64,000 bases of DNA from Agarivorans aestuarii (lineage in GTDB: Bacteria > Pseudomonadota > Gammaproteobacteria > Enterobacterales > Celerinatantimonadaceae). Position numbers and translations under genes: made by a program. Shown piece by piece: positions 1 through 8,193 of the stretch (position 1 is its first letter; the number at the start of each line of letters is the position of its first letter). The notes below the pieces were generated by a model. The model was not told the origin of the DNA and made no database searches. It saw nothing but the letters and a program-made list of their open reading frames with translations. The stretch lies in assembly GCF_019670125.1 (NCBI RefSeq), contig NZ_AP023033.1, positions 1,656,001-1,720,000 on the forward strand. The letters run 5' to 3'.

Positions 1-812
<812 letters not shown>

Positions 813-837
813 GCCTAAGTAGATTGTTTTTTCTTCT

Positions 838-864
838 CTAAGCGCCGCAAGGCGCTTAGTTTTA
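838..864 (+). terminator. Hairpin between guaB and guaA
   Basis: A 9-bp perfect stem (CTAAGCGCC / GGCGCTTAG) closed by a GCAA tetraloop is followed by TTTTATC. It has the form of a weak intrinsic terminator or attenuator and could reduce guaA transcription relative to guaB. A role as an RNA-stability hairpin is equally possible. Confidence 0.6.
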
Positions 865-889
865 TCAGCCTTTTTAAAAGTAAGTGATT

Positions 890-2470
890 ATGAGCAGAGA
901 TATCCACGAACATCGTATTCTAATTTTAGATTTTGGATCGCAATATACCCAACTTATCGCACGTCGTATTCGTGAAATAGGTGTATATTGTGAGTTGTGG
1001 AGCTGGGATGTTGAAGAAGCTGACATTCGAGACTTTGCACCCAACGGTATTATCTTGGCTGGTGGCCCAGAAAGCGTAACTGAGAACAATTCTCCACGTG
1101 CTCCTGAGTATGTGTTTAACGCTGGGGTACCGGTACTCGGTATTTGTTACGGCATGCAAACCATGTCTGAGCAATTAGGCGGTGCGGTTATACAGGGCGA
1201 AGGCCAGCGTGAGTTTGGTTATGCTCAAGTTGAAGTGGTAGCACAATCTCCGCTGTTTAAGGCGATTGAAGACGCTGTAGCAGCTAATGGCAATGCATTG
1301 CTAGATGTATGGATGAGCCACGGTGATAAAGTGTCGGCCATTCCTGAAGGTTTCACTACCGTTGCGCAAACGCCAAGTTGTGAATTTGCCGCCATGATGA
1401 ATCAAGAGAAACACTTCTACGGCGTGCAGTTCCACCCTGAAGTGACTCACACTCGCCAGGGCTTGCGAATGCTTGAGCATTTCGTGAAAGACATTTGTGC
1501 TTGTGACGCCTTATGGACCTCAGAATCAATTATTGAAAACGCGGTTGCGCAAATTAAGCAACAAGTGGGTGACGATGAAGTTATTCTCGGTTTGAGTGGC
1601 GGGGTAGATTCATCGGTAGTGGCAATGCTTATTCAGCGCGCCATTGGTGACAAGCTTACCTGTGTATTTGTAGATAATGGTTTGCTTCGCTTGAATGAAG
1701 GCCAGCAAGTCATGGATATGTTTGGTAACCATTTTGGTTTGAACATTGTTCACGTAAACGCTGAGAATCGTTTCCTTGATGCAATGGCTGGCGAAAGCGA
1801 TCCTGAGAAGAAGCGTAAAATTATTGGCCACGTATTCATTGATGTGTTTGATGAAGAATCGAAAAAGCTGAAAAATGCTAAATGGTTGGCTCAAGGTACT
1901 ATTTACCCTGATGTTATCGAATCGGCAGCGTCTAAAACCGGTAAAGCTCACGTGATTAAATCACACCATAATGTTGGTGGCTTACCAGACGATATGGAAA
2001 TGGGCTTAGTTGAGCCTTTACGTGAGCTGTTTAAAGACGAAGTGCGTAAAATTGGCCTAGAGTTAGGGCTTCCTTACGACATGTTGTATCGCCACCCATT
2101 CCCGGGACCGGGTTTAGGTGTACGAGTATTGGGTGAAGTGAAGAAAGAGTACTGTGACTTACTTCGTCGCGCTGACGCTATTTTTATCGAAGAACTGCAC
2201 AAAGCTGATCTTTACCATAAAGTCAGCCAAGCCTTCACCGTATTCTTACCGGTTCGTTCGGTAGGCGTAATGGGTGACGCACGTAAGTACGATTGGGTTG
2301 TATCACTGCGCGCAGTAGAAACCATCGACTTTATGACCGCGCATTGGGCACACTTACCTTATGATTTCTTAGGTAACGTAAGCAACCGTATTATCAACGA
2401 AATAGATGGTATTTCACGGGTTGTTTATGACATCTCTGGCAAACCGCCAGCGACCATTGAGTGGGAATAA
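890..2470 (+). CDS. guaA: GMP synthase (glutamine-hydrolysing)
   Basis: Converts XMP to GMP using ATP and glutamine. The protein has 526 residues, against 525 in E. coli. An N-terminal class I amidotransferase domain carries the nucleophile Cys86 in GICYGMQ and the His183/Glu185 pair in QFHPEVTH. The ATP-pyrophosphatase domain follows with the SGGVDS P-loop, and the C-terminal dimerisation domain ends in TIEWE, as in this family. ATG at 890 is preferred over an in-frame GTG at 884 because translation from it begins [18 protein letters not shown], aligning with the known N-terminus. It lies downstream of guaB and is closed by a strong terminator. Confidence 0.98.
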   Translation: MSRDIHEHRILILDFGSQYTQLIARRIREIGVYCELWSWDVEEADIRDFAPNGIILAGGPESVTENNSPRAPEYVFNAGVPVLGICYGMQTMSEQLGGAVIQGEGQREFGYAQVEVVAQSPLFKAIEDAVAANGNALLDVWMSHGDKVSAIPEGFTTVAQTPSCEFAAMMNQEKHFYGVQFHPEVTHTRQGLRMLEHFVKDICACDALWTSESIIENAVAQIKQQVGDDEVILGLSGGVDSSVVAMLIQRAIGDKLTCVFVDNGLLRLNEGQQVMDMFGNHFGLNIVHVNAENRFLDAMAGESDPEKKRKIIGHVFIDVFDEESKKLKNAKWLAQGTIYPDVIESAASKTGKAHVIKSHHNVGGLPDDMEMGLVEPLRELFKDEVRKIGLELGLPYDMLYRHPFPGPGLGVRVLGEVKKEYCDLLRRADAIFIEELHKADLYHKVSQAFTVFLPVRSVGVMGDARKYDWVVSLRAVETIDFMTAHWAHLPYDFLGNVSNRIINEIDGISRVVYDISGKPPATIEWE

Positions 2471-2487
2471 ATTTCCCTTCGTTGAAT

Positions 2488-2513
2488 AAAGCGCCGTAAT
2501 GGCGCTTTTTTTT
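2488..2513 (+). terminator. Intrinsic terminator of guaA
   Basis: The stem AAAGCGCC / GGCGCTTT with a GTAAT loop runs directly into a tract of eight T residues, 18 bases after the guaA stop codon. Confidence 0.9.
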
Positions 2514-2620
2514 GCTTCACATTCAGCCAAAGGCTTTCTCTGCGTGCCTCCTTGCTATTTAAAGCTGAACAACTAATTCACGTTCTCTATTTTTAAGATC
2601 TGCTCTATGATGATGTTTTA

Positions 2621-2784
2621 ATACCAATCACACTAAAGTAAGTGAGCAGAAGTAACGCAGGGAAAAGGCTCGAGAATAAGGCAGGATTTTTCGATAAGTA
2701 GTTATTCTACAATCAAAAATTCTAACGCAGTTATCGAGTATTATTAACCAGTTAGGATGATTAGTTACTTAGTACGATTGGTAT
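2621..2784. repeat. MITE-like inverted-repeat element (about 164 bp)
   Basis: The ends are inverted copies: ATACCAATC at 2621-2629 and GATTGGTAT at 2776-2784. Similarity extends inwards for about 25 bases (left ACTAAAGTAAGTGA, right complement ACTAAGTAACTAA). Inside lie a second inverted pair (TCGATAA at 2691-2697, TTATCGA at 2731-2737) and a direct repeat AACGCAG (2654-2660 and 2724-2730). It has no coding capacity. The structure fits a non-autonomous miniature transposable element between guaA and the MFS gene. No second copy was noticed in this window, so the family assignment is inference. Confidence 0.7.
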
Positions 2785-2802
2785 AACAGGGAGAGCCATA
2801 GC

Positions 2803-3987
2803 GTGAATGTTTTTGTATGGATGCTGGCTATTTGTCAGGCTTTATTAACTACCGGAAATATTTTGCTCGTGGCAGTCACCGGATTAATTGGCCAGCAATT
2901 GGCGCCTTCTGCAGCTTGGATTACCTTTCCTGTTGCGATGCAATTTTTAGGATTAATGCTTGCCACCATTCCCGCTTCTTTAATTATGGGGGCTACTGGC
3001 AGAAAAAAAGGGTTTGTTCTGGGTAATTCGATCGGAATTAGTGGAGCATTACTGGCTGTTTTTGCCTTACAAACCGCAAGCTTCTTGTTGTTCTGCAGTG
3101 CCACATTTTTGTTAGGTATTGGCATTGGTTTCGGGATGCTTTATCGATTCGCTGCCATCGAGCTGTGTGATGATGAGCAACAGCCGCGAGCAATTTCCAC
3201 AATTATGGTAGGCGGCGTAATTGCTGCTGTGGTTGGGCCTAACTTAGCTATCTATAGCCAAAGTTGGTGGCCTGAACAGCCATTTATTGGGGCTTTTGTT
3301 GGCCTTTTGGCCTTATACATTATTGCGTTAATTCTATTGCTGCTGATTCGATTCAAACCCCTTGTTAATCCAAGATTAGAAAAACAAGACGCTAGGCCAC
3401 TGTTAGAAGTTGTTAAAGGGCCTGGCTTTTGGGTTGCAATGCTCTCTGCTGCTGTGAGCTATTTTGTAATGAACTTATTGATGACAGCAACTCCGCTAGC
3501 CATGCACCATCATGGTTACGCTTTTTCTCAATCAGCTAGTGTTATCGAATGGCATGTATTGGGCATGTTTGCTCCTTCTTTTGTCACCGGGCATCTTATC
3601 CAGCGAATCGGTTTGCTTAGAGTGATGTTTATCGGCCTTTGGTTAATGTTTGCCTGCGTGGTGATAAATTTAATGGGCAATAGTTTTGGCCACTTTGCCT
3701 TGGCTTTAAGTTTGTTAGGCATTGGTTGGAACTTCATGTTTATTGGTGCTACCCAGCTGCTTACTCAGTCTTATCGACCATCAGAGAAAGCTAAAGCGCA
3801 GGCTACTAACGAGTTTACGGTGTTTTCTTTGGTGGCAATATCGGCTTTGTCTGCCGGTTGGTTAGAGCACACTATGGGCTGGCAAGCAGTCAATTACGCA
3901 GCGCTACCCATTTTGCTGTTGGGTTTGTTAAGCCTGTTGTTTTATCAATATCAACAAAAACGGCAACTATCTCTGTCTGTGTGGTGA
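2803..3987 (+). CDS. Major facilitator superfamily transporter
   Basis: A 394-residue integral inner-membrane protein with about twelve hydrophobic segments and almost no long soluble loop. A basic loop after the second or third segment (MGATGRKKG) matches the position of the MFS motif A loop between helices 2 and 3. A charged central loop (KPLVNPRLEKQDARP) separates the two six-helix halves. The start is GTG at 2803, preceded by an AACAGGGAGA ribosome-binding site; no ATG is better placed. Substrate cannot be deduced. It stands alone, with the inverted-repeat element just upstream, whose right end is only 18 bases before the start codon and may carry promoter sequence. Confidence 0.85.
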   Translation: MNVFVWMLAICQALLTTGNILLVAVTGLIGQQLAPSAAWITFPVAMQFLGLMLATIPASLIMGATGRKKGFVLGNSIGISGALLAVFALQTASFLLFCSATFLLGIGIGFGMLYRFAAIELCDDEQQPRAISTIMVGGVIAAVVGPNLAIYSQSWWPEQPFIGAFVGLLALYIIALILLLLIRFKPLVNPRLEKQDARPLLEVVKGPGFWVAMLSAAVSYFVMNLLMTATPLAMHHHGYAFSQSASVIEWHVLGMFAPSFVTGHLIQRIGLLRVMFIGLWLMFACVVINLMGNSFGHFALALSLLGIGWNFMFIGATQLLTQSYRPSEKAKAQATNEFTVFSLVAISALSAGWLEHTMGWQAVNYAALPILLLGLLSLLFYQYQQKRQLSLSVW

Positions 3988-4098
3988 ACTAGGGCTGTTT
4001 AGTGAGTTGGATCAAGGATTATTTTTTTTAATGTTTGGTTTAGTGTGCTTTTCAAAAAAGTCATAATAATCTTACGTTTACTTCCTTGAATTTAAAGC

Positions 4099-4128
4099 AA
4101 AAAAAAGCCACTGCATAAGCAGTGGCTT
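4099..4128 (-). terminator. Terminator of gcvB (minus strand)
   Basis: AAGCCACTGC / GCAGTGGCTT with a four-base loop is followed on the minus strand by a run of T residues. The poorer T-tract on the plus side (4136-4140) could also stop read-through from the MFS gene. Confidence 0.88.
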
Positions 4129-4338
4129 AAAATTCTTTTTGACAGACAGGGTCAAAATAAGAAACAGGGAAGCCAGCAATAGGGCTGACAAATGCAAACA
4201 CAACATAGCAATCAAAGTAATTACAAATCCGGTAACTACTCAAAGAGGCCTGACATAACACCTTGATTTTAGGTGCTGCGTCAGACCCCTTCGCCTGATT
4301 GCGTGTGCATAGTAATCTGCAACTGGTCCTACAACAAC
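4099..4338 (-). ncRNA. gcvB: GcvB-type small regulatory RNA
   Basis: GcvB is an Hfq-dependent sRNA that represses many amino-acid and peptide transporter mRNAs; its gene is classically divergent from gcvA, as here. On the minus strand there is a TATAAT box (4350-4345). A 16-bp near-perfect 5' stem-loop follows (legs 4272-4287 and 4247-4262). Then comes the GU-rich seed containing TGTTGTGTTTGCA (within 4189-4215), almost identical to E. coli GcvB region R1. The R2-like GACCCTGTCTGTC follows (4153-4141). It ends with a perfect 10-bp terminator stem and a U-tract at 4128-4099. Predicted length is about 240 nt, somewhat longer than the roughly 205 nt in E. coli. The 5' end is estimated from the -10 box. 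The -35 region is weak, consistent with GcvA activation. Confidence 0.9.
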
Positions 4339-4394
4339 AGATAAATTATAATGCGCATAGATTAGAAAAACTTATCCGTTAATGGGATGTTAAT

Positions 4395-5321
4395 ATGGCG
4401 CGTCGTTTGCCCCCACTTAATGCCTTAAAAGCTTTCGAAGCAGCTGCAAGGCACCTTAGTTTTACCCGAGCTGCTGAAGAGCTTTTTGTGACTCAAGCAG
4501 CTGTTAGCCACCAAATAAAAGCCTTAGAAGAATTTTTAGGTTTAAAACTTTTTCGAAGAAAAAACAGGGCCTTACTGTTAACCGAAGAGGGTCAAGGTTA
4601 CTTTCTAGATATTAAAGATATTTTTATCTCGTTAACTGAAGCCACCGATCGTCTGCTAGCCCGTGGCGCCAAAGGAACCATAACGGTTAGTTTACAACCT
4701 AGTTTTGCCATCCAATGGCTAGTGCCACGTTTATCGCAATTTAGTGAGATGCATCCCGATATTGATGTACGAATTAAAGCGGTAGATTTATACGAAGGCT
4801 CGTTAACAGAAGATGTTGATGTTGCTATTTATTACGGCCGGGGGAATTGGTCTGGCTTGCGAGCCGATAAGTTACATACCGAGTATTTAGTTCCTGTTTG
4901 CGCCCCTAGTTTGTTGGTAGGCGACAAAGCCTTAACCAAACCTGAGGATTTGCAATATCACACGCTATTGCACGATACCGCCCGTCATGATTGGAAAGCG
5001 TGGTTTAAGTTGGTGGGATTGCGGCAAATGAATGTAAACCACGGCCCTATTTTTTCTCACTCAACCATGGTGCTGCAAGCGGCAGTTTATGGGCAGGGTG
5101 TTGCTCTAGGGCATAGCGTATTGGCTAAGCCTGAGATCGAAGCTGGCCGTTTGGTGTGTCCCTTTGAACAGGTGCTGTTAAGCAAAAATGCCTATTACAT
5201 GGTATGTAAACCCAGCCAAGCCGAACAAGGTAAGTTGGTTGCGTTTAGAGAGTGGATGATTTCACTGGTTGAGCAAGAGCAACAAGAGTTTGTTAATGAA
5301 GGTTTGGTGGATGCAGAATGA
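4395..5321 (+). CDS. gcvA: LysR-type regulator of glycine cleavage
   Basis: Transcription factor that activates the glycine-cleavage operon with glycine and activates the divergent sRNA gene gcvB. The 308-residue protein starts MARRLPPLNALKAFEAAARH and has the LysR winged helix-turn-helix (about 20-50, FTRAAEELFVTQAAVSHQI), almost identical to E. coli GcvA. A periplasmic-binding-like effector domain follows, with DVDVAIYYGRGNW and PIFSHSTMVLQAA. Neighbours agree: gcvB upstream on the other strand, then DUF423 and rlmM downstream, the same gene set as in E. coli. The stop codon overlaps the next start by four bases (ATGA). Confidence 0.96.
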   Translation: MARRLPPLNALKAFEAAARHLSFTRAAEELFVTQAAVSHQIKALEEFLGLKLFRRKNRALLLTEEGQGYFLDIKDIFISLTEATDRLLARGAKGTITVSLQPSFAIQWLVPRLSQFSEMHPDIDVRIKAVDLYEGSLTEDVDVAIYYGRGNWSGLRADKLHTEYLVPVCAPSLLVGDKALTKPEDLQYHTLLHDTARHDWKAWFKLVGLRQMNVNHGPIFSHSTMVLQAAVYGQGVALGHSVLAKPEIEAGRLVCPFEQVLLSKNAYYMVCKPSQAEQGKLVAFREWMISLVEQEQQEFVNEGLVDAE

Positions 5322-5689
5322 GTACGTTTAATCAAACGCCTTGGGCTTTACGACTGTTGTTAGCGCTTAGTGGTGCGATAACCGTGATAATGGGCGCTGG
5401 CGCGGCGCACGGCTTTAGTCGTTTTTTAGGTGAGGCGCAACTATCGTGGATTGAAACCGGTGTATTTTATCAAATCATCCATTTGGTGGCTGCCTTGGTA
5501 GTAATAGATAAACGCCGAACAACAGCCTTACTTTGGATTTTGGGTGGTTGGCTATTTTCCGGTAGCTTATACTGCTTAGCTTTTTTTGGTTCAAAGGTAT
5601 TTGGGCCAATAACCCCTATTGGTGGGTTTATTTTGATTATTGCTTGGCTATGCCTAGCTTTGCCAATAAAGAGAAGTGCAAATGAGTAG
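5318..5689 (+). CDS. DUF423 family small membrane protein (YgdD-like)
   Basis: A 123-residue inner-membrane protein with four hydrophobic segments. It shows the family signature GAGAAHGF near residues 26-33 and GVFYQIIHLVAAL around 47-59. The molecular function of DUF423/YgdD proteins is unknown. Translation is coupled to gcvA through an ATGA overlap, and the 3' end overlaps rlmM by eight bases. This preserves the gcvA-ygdD-rlmM order of E. coli. Confidence 0.88.
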   Translation: MSTFNQTPWALRLLLALSGAITVIMGAGAAHGFSRFLGEAQLSWIETGVFYQIIHLVAALVVIDKRRTTALLWILGGWLFSGSLYCLAFFGSKVFGPITPIGGFILIIAWLCLALPIKRSANE

Positions 5690-6743
5690 TGTAATTTTGT
5701 ATTGTCGTACTGGCTTTGAGAGCGACTGCGCCGCAGAGATCCAGTTTCATGCAGAACAGCTAGGCTTCTTTGGTTATGCCAAAGCCAGCAGTGGAGCAGG
5801 TTTTGTGGAGTTTAGCTGTTATCAAGCAGAGCACGCACAAGCTTTGTATCAAGCTATCGACTTTCGTCATTTGGTGTTTGCTAGACATTGGTTTTTAGCG
5901 CTTGCCGAGTTGCAACTAGATGAGGCAAACCGCGTCGCATCTATTCTTGCGGTGGAGCAAAAGCTACCCAAATGCGGCAGTTTGCGCTTGGAGTACCCCG
6001 ATACTAACGATGGCAAAGCCTTGTCCAGCTTTTGTAAAAAGTTTACTCGTCCTTTGGAAAACGCCTTAGTTAAGCACCAGTGGCTGAGCAAAAATACCAA
6101 TCCTAAGTTGCCAGCCATGCAGTTGTTTTTTGTTAGCGGTACTCATTGTTGGTTAGGCTATTCAGATACTCGAAATGGTAACGCACAGCACAACGGTATT
6201 TTGCGCCTTAAATTTCCTGCAGAAGCGCCAAGCCGCTCTACACTCAAGCTAGATGAAGCCTTTATGGTGCTTTTAAATGACCAAGAGCGAGAGCAGTATA
6301 TTCAAAATGGCCAACATGCTGTTGATTTGGGAGCATGCCCGGGTGGTTGGACTTACCAATTGGTAAGACGGAATATGTTTGTCGCAGCCATTGATAACGG
6401 CCCAATGGCTCAATCGTTAATGGATACTGGCCAAGTGCAGCATTATCGTGAAGATGGTTTTAAATACCAGCCTGAGCGAAGCAATGTGAGCTGGCTAGTT
6501 TGCGACATGGTAGAGCGCCCGGCTAAAGTTAGCCGATTAATGTTGAAGTGGTTGGCAAATGGCTGGTGTCAATATGCCATGTTTAATTTAAAGCTGCCAA
6601 TGAAGCAGCGCTTTGCTGAGGTAAACCAAGATCTTAACTTACTTAAAGAGGGCTTAAGCGAGTTAGGTTTTGAGCACGAAGTACGAGCTAAACATCTCTA
6701 TCATGACCGAGAAGAGATCACCGTATTTGCGCGTGTTTACTAG
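5682..6743 (+). CDS. rlmM: 23S rRNA 2'-O-ribose C2498 methyltransferase
   Basis: Uses S-adenosylmethionine to methylate C2498 of 23S rRNA. The 353-residue protein has an N-terminal THUMP-like RNA-binding part, the LKFPAEAPSRSTLKL linker motif, and a Rossmann methyltransferase domain. The latter has the SAM motif VDLGACPGGWTYQL, then DNGPMAQSLMDTGQV and FNLKLPMK. All of these match E. coli RlmM closely. The start at ATG 5682 gives MSSVILYCRTGFE, the family N-terminus; an upstream GTG at 5676 is less likely. GAGAAG precedes the start. Confidence 0.96.
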   Translation: MSSVILYCRTGFESDCAAEIQFHAEQLGFFGYAKASSGAGFVEFSCYQAEHAQALYQAIDFRHLVFARHWFLALAELQLDEANRVASILAVEQKLPKCGSLRLEYPDTNDGKALSSFCKKFTRPLENALVKHQWLSKNTNPKLPAMQLFFVSGTHCWLGYSDTRNGNAQHNGILRLKFPAEAPSRSTLKLDEAFMVLLNDQEREQYIQNGQHAVDLGACPGGWTYQLVRRNMFVAAIDNGPMAQSLMDTGQVQHYREDGFKYQPERSNVSWLVCDMVERPAKVSRLMLKWLANGWCQYAMFNLKLPMKQRFAEVNQDLNLLKEGLSELGFEHEVRAKHLYHDREEITVFARVY

Positions 6744-6768
6744 GGTAGCAGCAAGATTTGAACATTAA

Positions 6769-6790
6769 AAAGGCAGCTTAGGCTGCCTTT
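6769..6790. terminator. Bidirectional terminator between rlmM and icd
   Basis: GGCAGC / GCTGCC with a TTAG loop is flanked by A residues on the left and T residues on the right, so it can serve both convergent genes. It lies 25 bases after the rlmM stop and 28 bases beyond the 3' end of the isocitrate dehydrogenase gene. Confidence 0.82.
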
Positions 6791-6817
6791 GTGGTTACTT
6801 ATACCGCTATTTGGTGT

Positions 6818-7825
6818 TTATAAGCGGTCTAGAATCGCTTGAGTAAACTCTTTAGTACCGGCTGTGCCACCTAAATCGCGAGTGGTTCTGTCACCGCTGG
6901 CGATAACGTCTTTCACTGCACTAAGAATACTTTCGGCTTTGTCTTCCATACCTAAATATTCAAGCATTTGAATGCTCGCTAGAATAACCGAGGTAGGGTT
7001 AGCAATGTCTTGGCCGGCAATATCTGGTGCGCTGCCGTGCACGGCTTCAAAAATGGCTGCTCGTTCACCAATATTAGCGCCAGGAGCCATACCAAGGCCG
7101 CCTACTAGACCAGCACACAAGTCTGACAAAATATCACCAAACAAGTTAGTGGTAACCATTACGTCGAAGCGCTCTGGGTACATCACTAAGTTCATACACG
7201 CCGCGTCTACAATCATCTCTTCAGATTCGATATCTGGGTATTGCTTAGCCACTTCACGAGCCACTTCTAGGAACAAACCTGAAGTTGATTTCATGATGTT
7301 TGCTTTATGAACGGCAGTTACTTTTTTTCGGCCTTCGCGGCGGGCTAATTCGTAGGCAAACTTAACGATACGCTCTGCACCATCTCGAGTGATAATACTC
7401 ATCGCTTCGGCGCTTGAGCCATCTTCACTACGTTTTTGGCCAACACCCGAGTACATGCCTTGGGTGTTTTCTCGAACGGTAATAATATCTACGTCTTCGT
7501 AACGCGCTTTAGTACCAACAAATGAACGCACCGGACGCAGGTTGGCGTAAAGGTCAAAGTGCTTGCGCATAGATACGTTGATTGAAGTAAAGCCAGTGCC
7601 AACCGGTGTGGTTAGTGGGCCTTTAAGGGCGATGCCATTTTGCTCGATAAGTTGCAGTGATTTTTCAGGCAACAGGCTGCCATCGCTTTCTAGCGCTGCT
7701 AGGCCTGCGTTGGCAAAATCATATTCGAAACCACAACCCGCTTTATCCATAATCGCGATTGCACTTTCGATAATACTAGGGCCAATACCATCTCCAGGTA
7801 TGACGGTGATTCGTCTTGTTGACAT
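6818..7825 (-). CDS. NAD-dependent isocitrate dehydrogenase family protein
   Basis: Predicted to decarboxylate isocitrate to 2-oxoglutarate in the TCA cycle. The 335-residue protein belongs to the isocitrate/isopropylmalate dehydrogenase family. It has IPGDGIGP near the N-terminus, the substrate loop SINVSMRKHFDLYANLRP, TVRENTQGMYSG, the metal-binding NLFGDILSDL, and the nucleotide loop EAVHGSAPDIAG. The short length and these motifs resemble the NAD-type enzyme of marine gammaproteobacteria and mitochondria rather than the 416-residue NADP Icd of E. coli. A 3-isopropylmalate or tartrate dehydrogenase is a less likely alternative. ATG at 7825 is chosen because AGGAAGAG precedes it and the next codons give MSTRRITVIPGDG; the open frame upstream covers leader hairpins. 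Confidence 0.85.
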   Translation of the reverse strand: MSTRRITVIPGDGIGPSIIESAIAIMDKAGCGFEYDFANAGLAALESDGSLLPEKSLQLIEQNGIALKGPLTTPVGTGFTSINVSMRKHFDLYANLRPVRSFVGTKARYEDVDIITVRENTQGMYSGVGQKRSEDGSSAEAMSIITRDGAERIVKFAYELARREGRKKVTAVHKANIMKSTSGLFLEVAREVAKQYPDIESEEMIVDAACMNLVMYPERFDVMVTTNLFGDILSDLCAGLVGGLGMAPGANIGERAAIFEAVHGSAPDIAGQDIANPTSVILASIQMLEYLGMEDKAESILSAVKDVIASGDRTTRDLGGTAGTKEFTQAILDRL

Positions 7826-7872
7826 ATCTCTTCCTAATTCGTAGGCATTTTTATTATCTAAGGGGGAGGAGG

Positions 7873-7918
7873 TAACACTCCGTGTTATTGCCCGAAGTTT
7901 GAGGTGTTCGGGCAACAC
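7873..7918 (-). promoter_or_regulatory. Leader of icd with two mutually exclusive hairpins
   Basis: In transcript order, hairpin A pairs GCCCGAA (7913-7907) with TTCGGGC (7896-7890), extended by GTGTT with AACAC. Hairpin B pairs TAACAC (7887-7882) with GTGTTA (7878-7873) around a three-base loop. The AACAC segment is used by both, so only the inner part of A can coexist with B. A CU-rich stretch follows B. The element ends about 47 bases before the start codon. A regulatory role is inference. Confidence 0.4.
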
Positions 7919-7957
7919 ACAGTTTACAATTTTTTAACGCGATACTCAAAAGGAAAT

Positions 7958-7979
7958 AGCTAATACTAAGGTATTAGCT
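7958..7979 (-). terminator. Hairpin downstream of the chemoreceptor remnant
   Basis: A perfect 9-bp inverted repeat AGCTAATAC / GTATTAGCT with a four-base loop lies 40 bases after the stop codon of the remnant. On the minus strand it is followed by ATTTCCTTTTG, only a modest T-rich tail. It may be the original terminator of the lost chemoreceptor gene. Confidence 0.5.
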
Positions 7980-8019
7980 TGATTGCAATACAAAAATCTT
8001 TTAGTGCTATTGAGTCTCG

Positions 8020-8193
8020 TTAAAACTTGAATACTTCAACCGATTTATTCAAACGCGTGGCAATATTGCTTAACTCTTCAACCATTTTGCTATTGTTTTC
8101 TGAGCTATCAAAGGTGGTTTTAGCCAAGTCATTTATGCCTACAATGCTGCTGTTTATTTCAGCTGTTAGGCTATTCATAAGTTGGCGAAACAG
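8020..8193 (-). pseudogene. C-terminal remnant of a methyl-accepting chemotaxis protein
   Basis: The last roughly 57 codons of this minus-strand frame read like the distal signalling helix of a chemoreceptor. They include INSSIVGINDLAK, MVEELSNIATRLNKSVEVFKF, and the typical ending in FKF. The frame continues upstream for a further 36 codons, but these have no chemoreceptor character and lie inside the 3' end of the GH5 gene in another frame. About 500 residues expected upstream, including membrane spans, HAMP and the conserved hairpin tip, are missing. No start codon or ribosome-binding site is convincing. Interpreted as a gene tail left after a deletion or replacement that brought in the GH5 gene. 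The boundary at 8193 is approximate. Confidence 0.6.

Noticed and set aside
6972..7844. Open frames on the plus strand opposite icd (112 and 93 codons)
   Set aside because: They follow the codon periodicity of the real gene on the other strand, are Pro/Ser-rich, and lack start signals.
7826..7918. 31-codon N-terminal extension of isocitrate dehydrogenase
   Set aside because: The conserved family start and the AGGAAGAG ribosome-binding site are at 7825. The extension coincides with leader hairpins and has no protein similarity.
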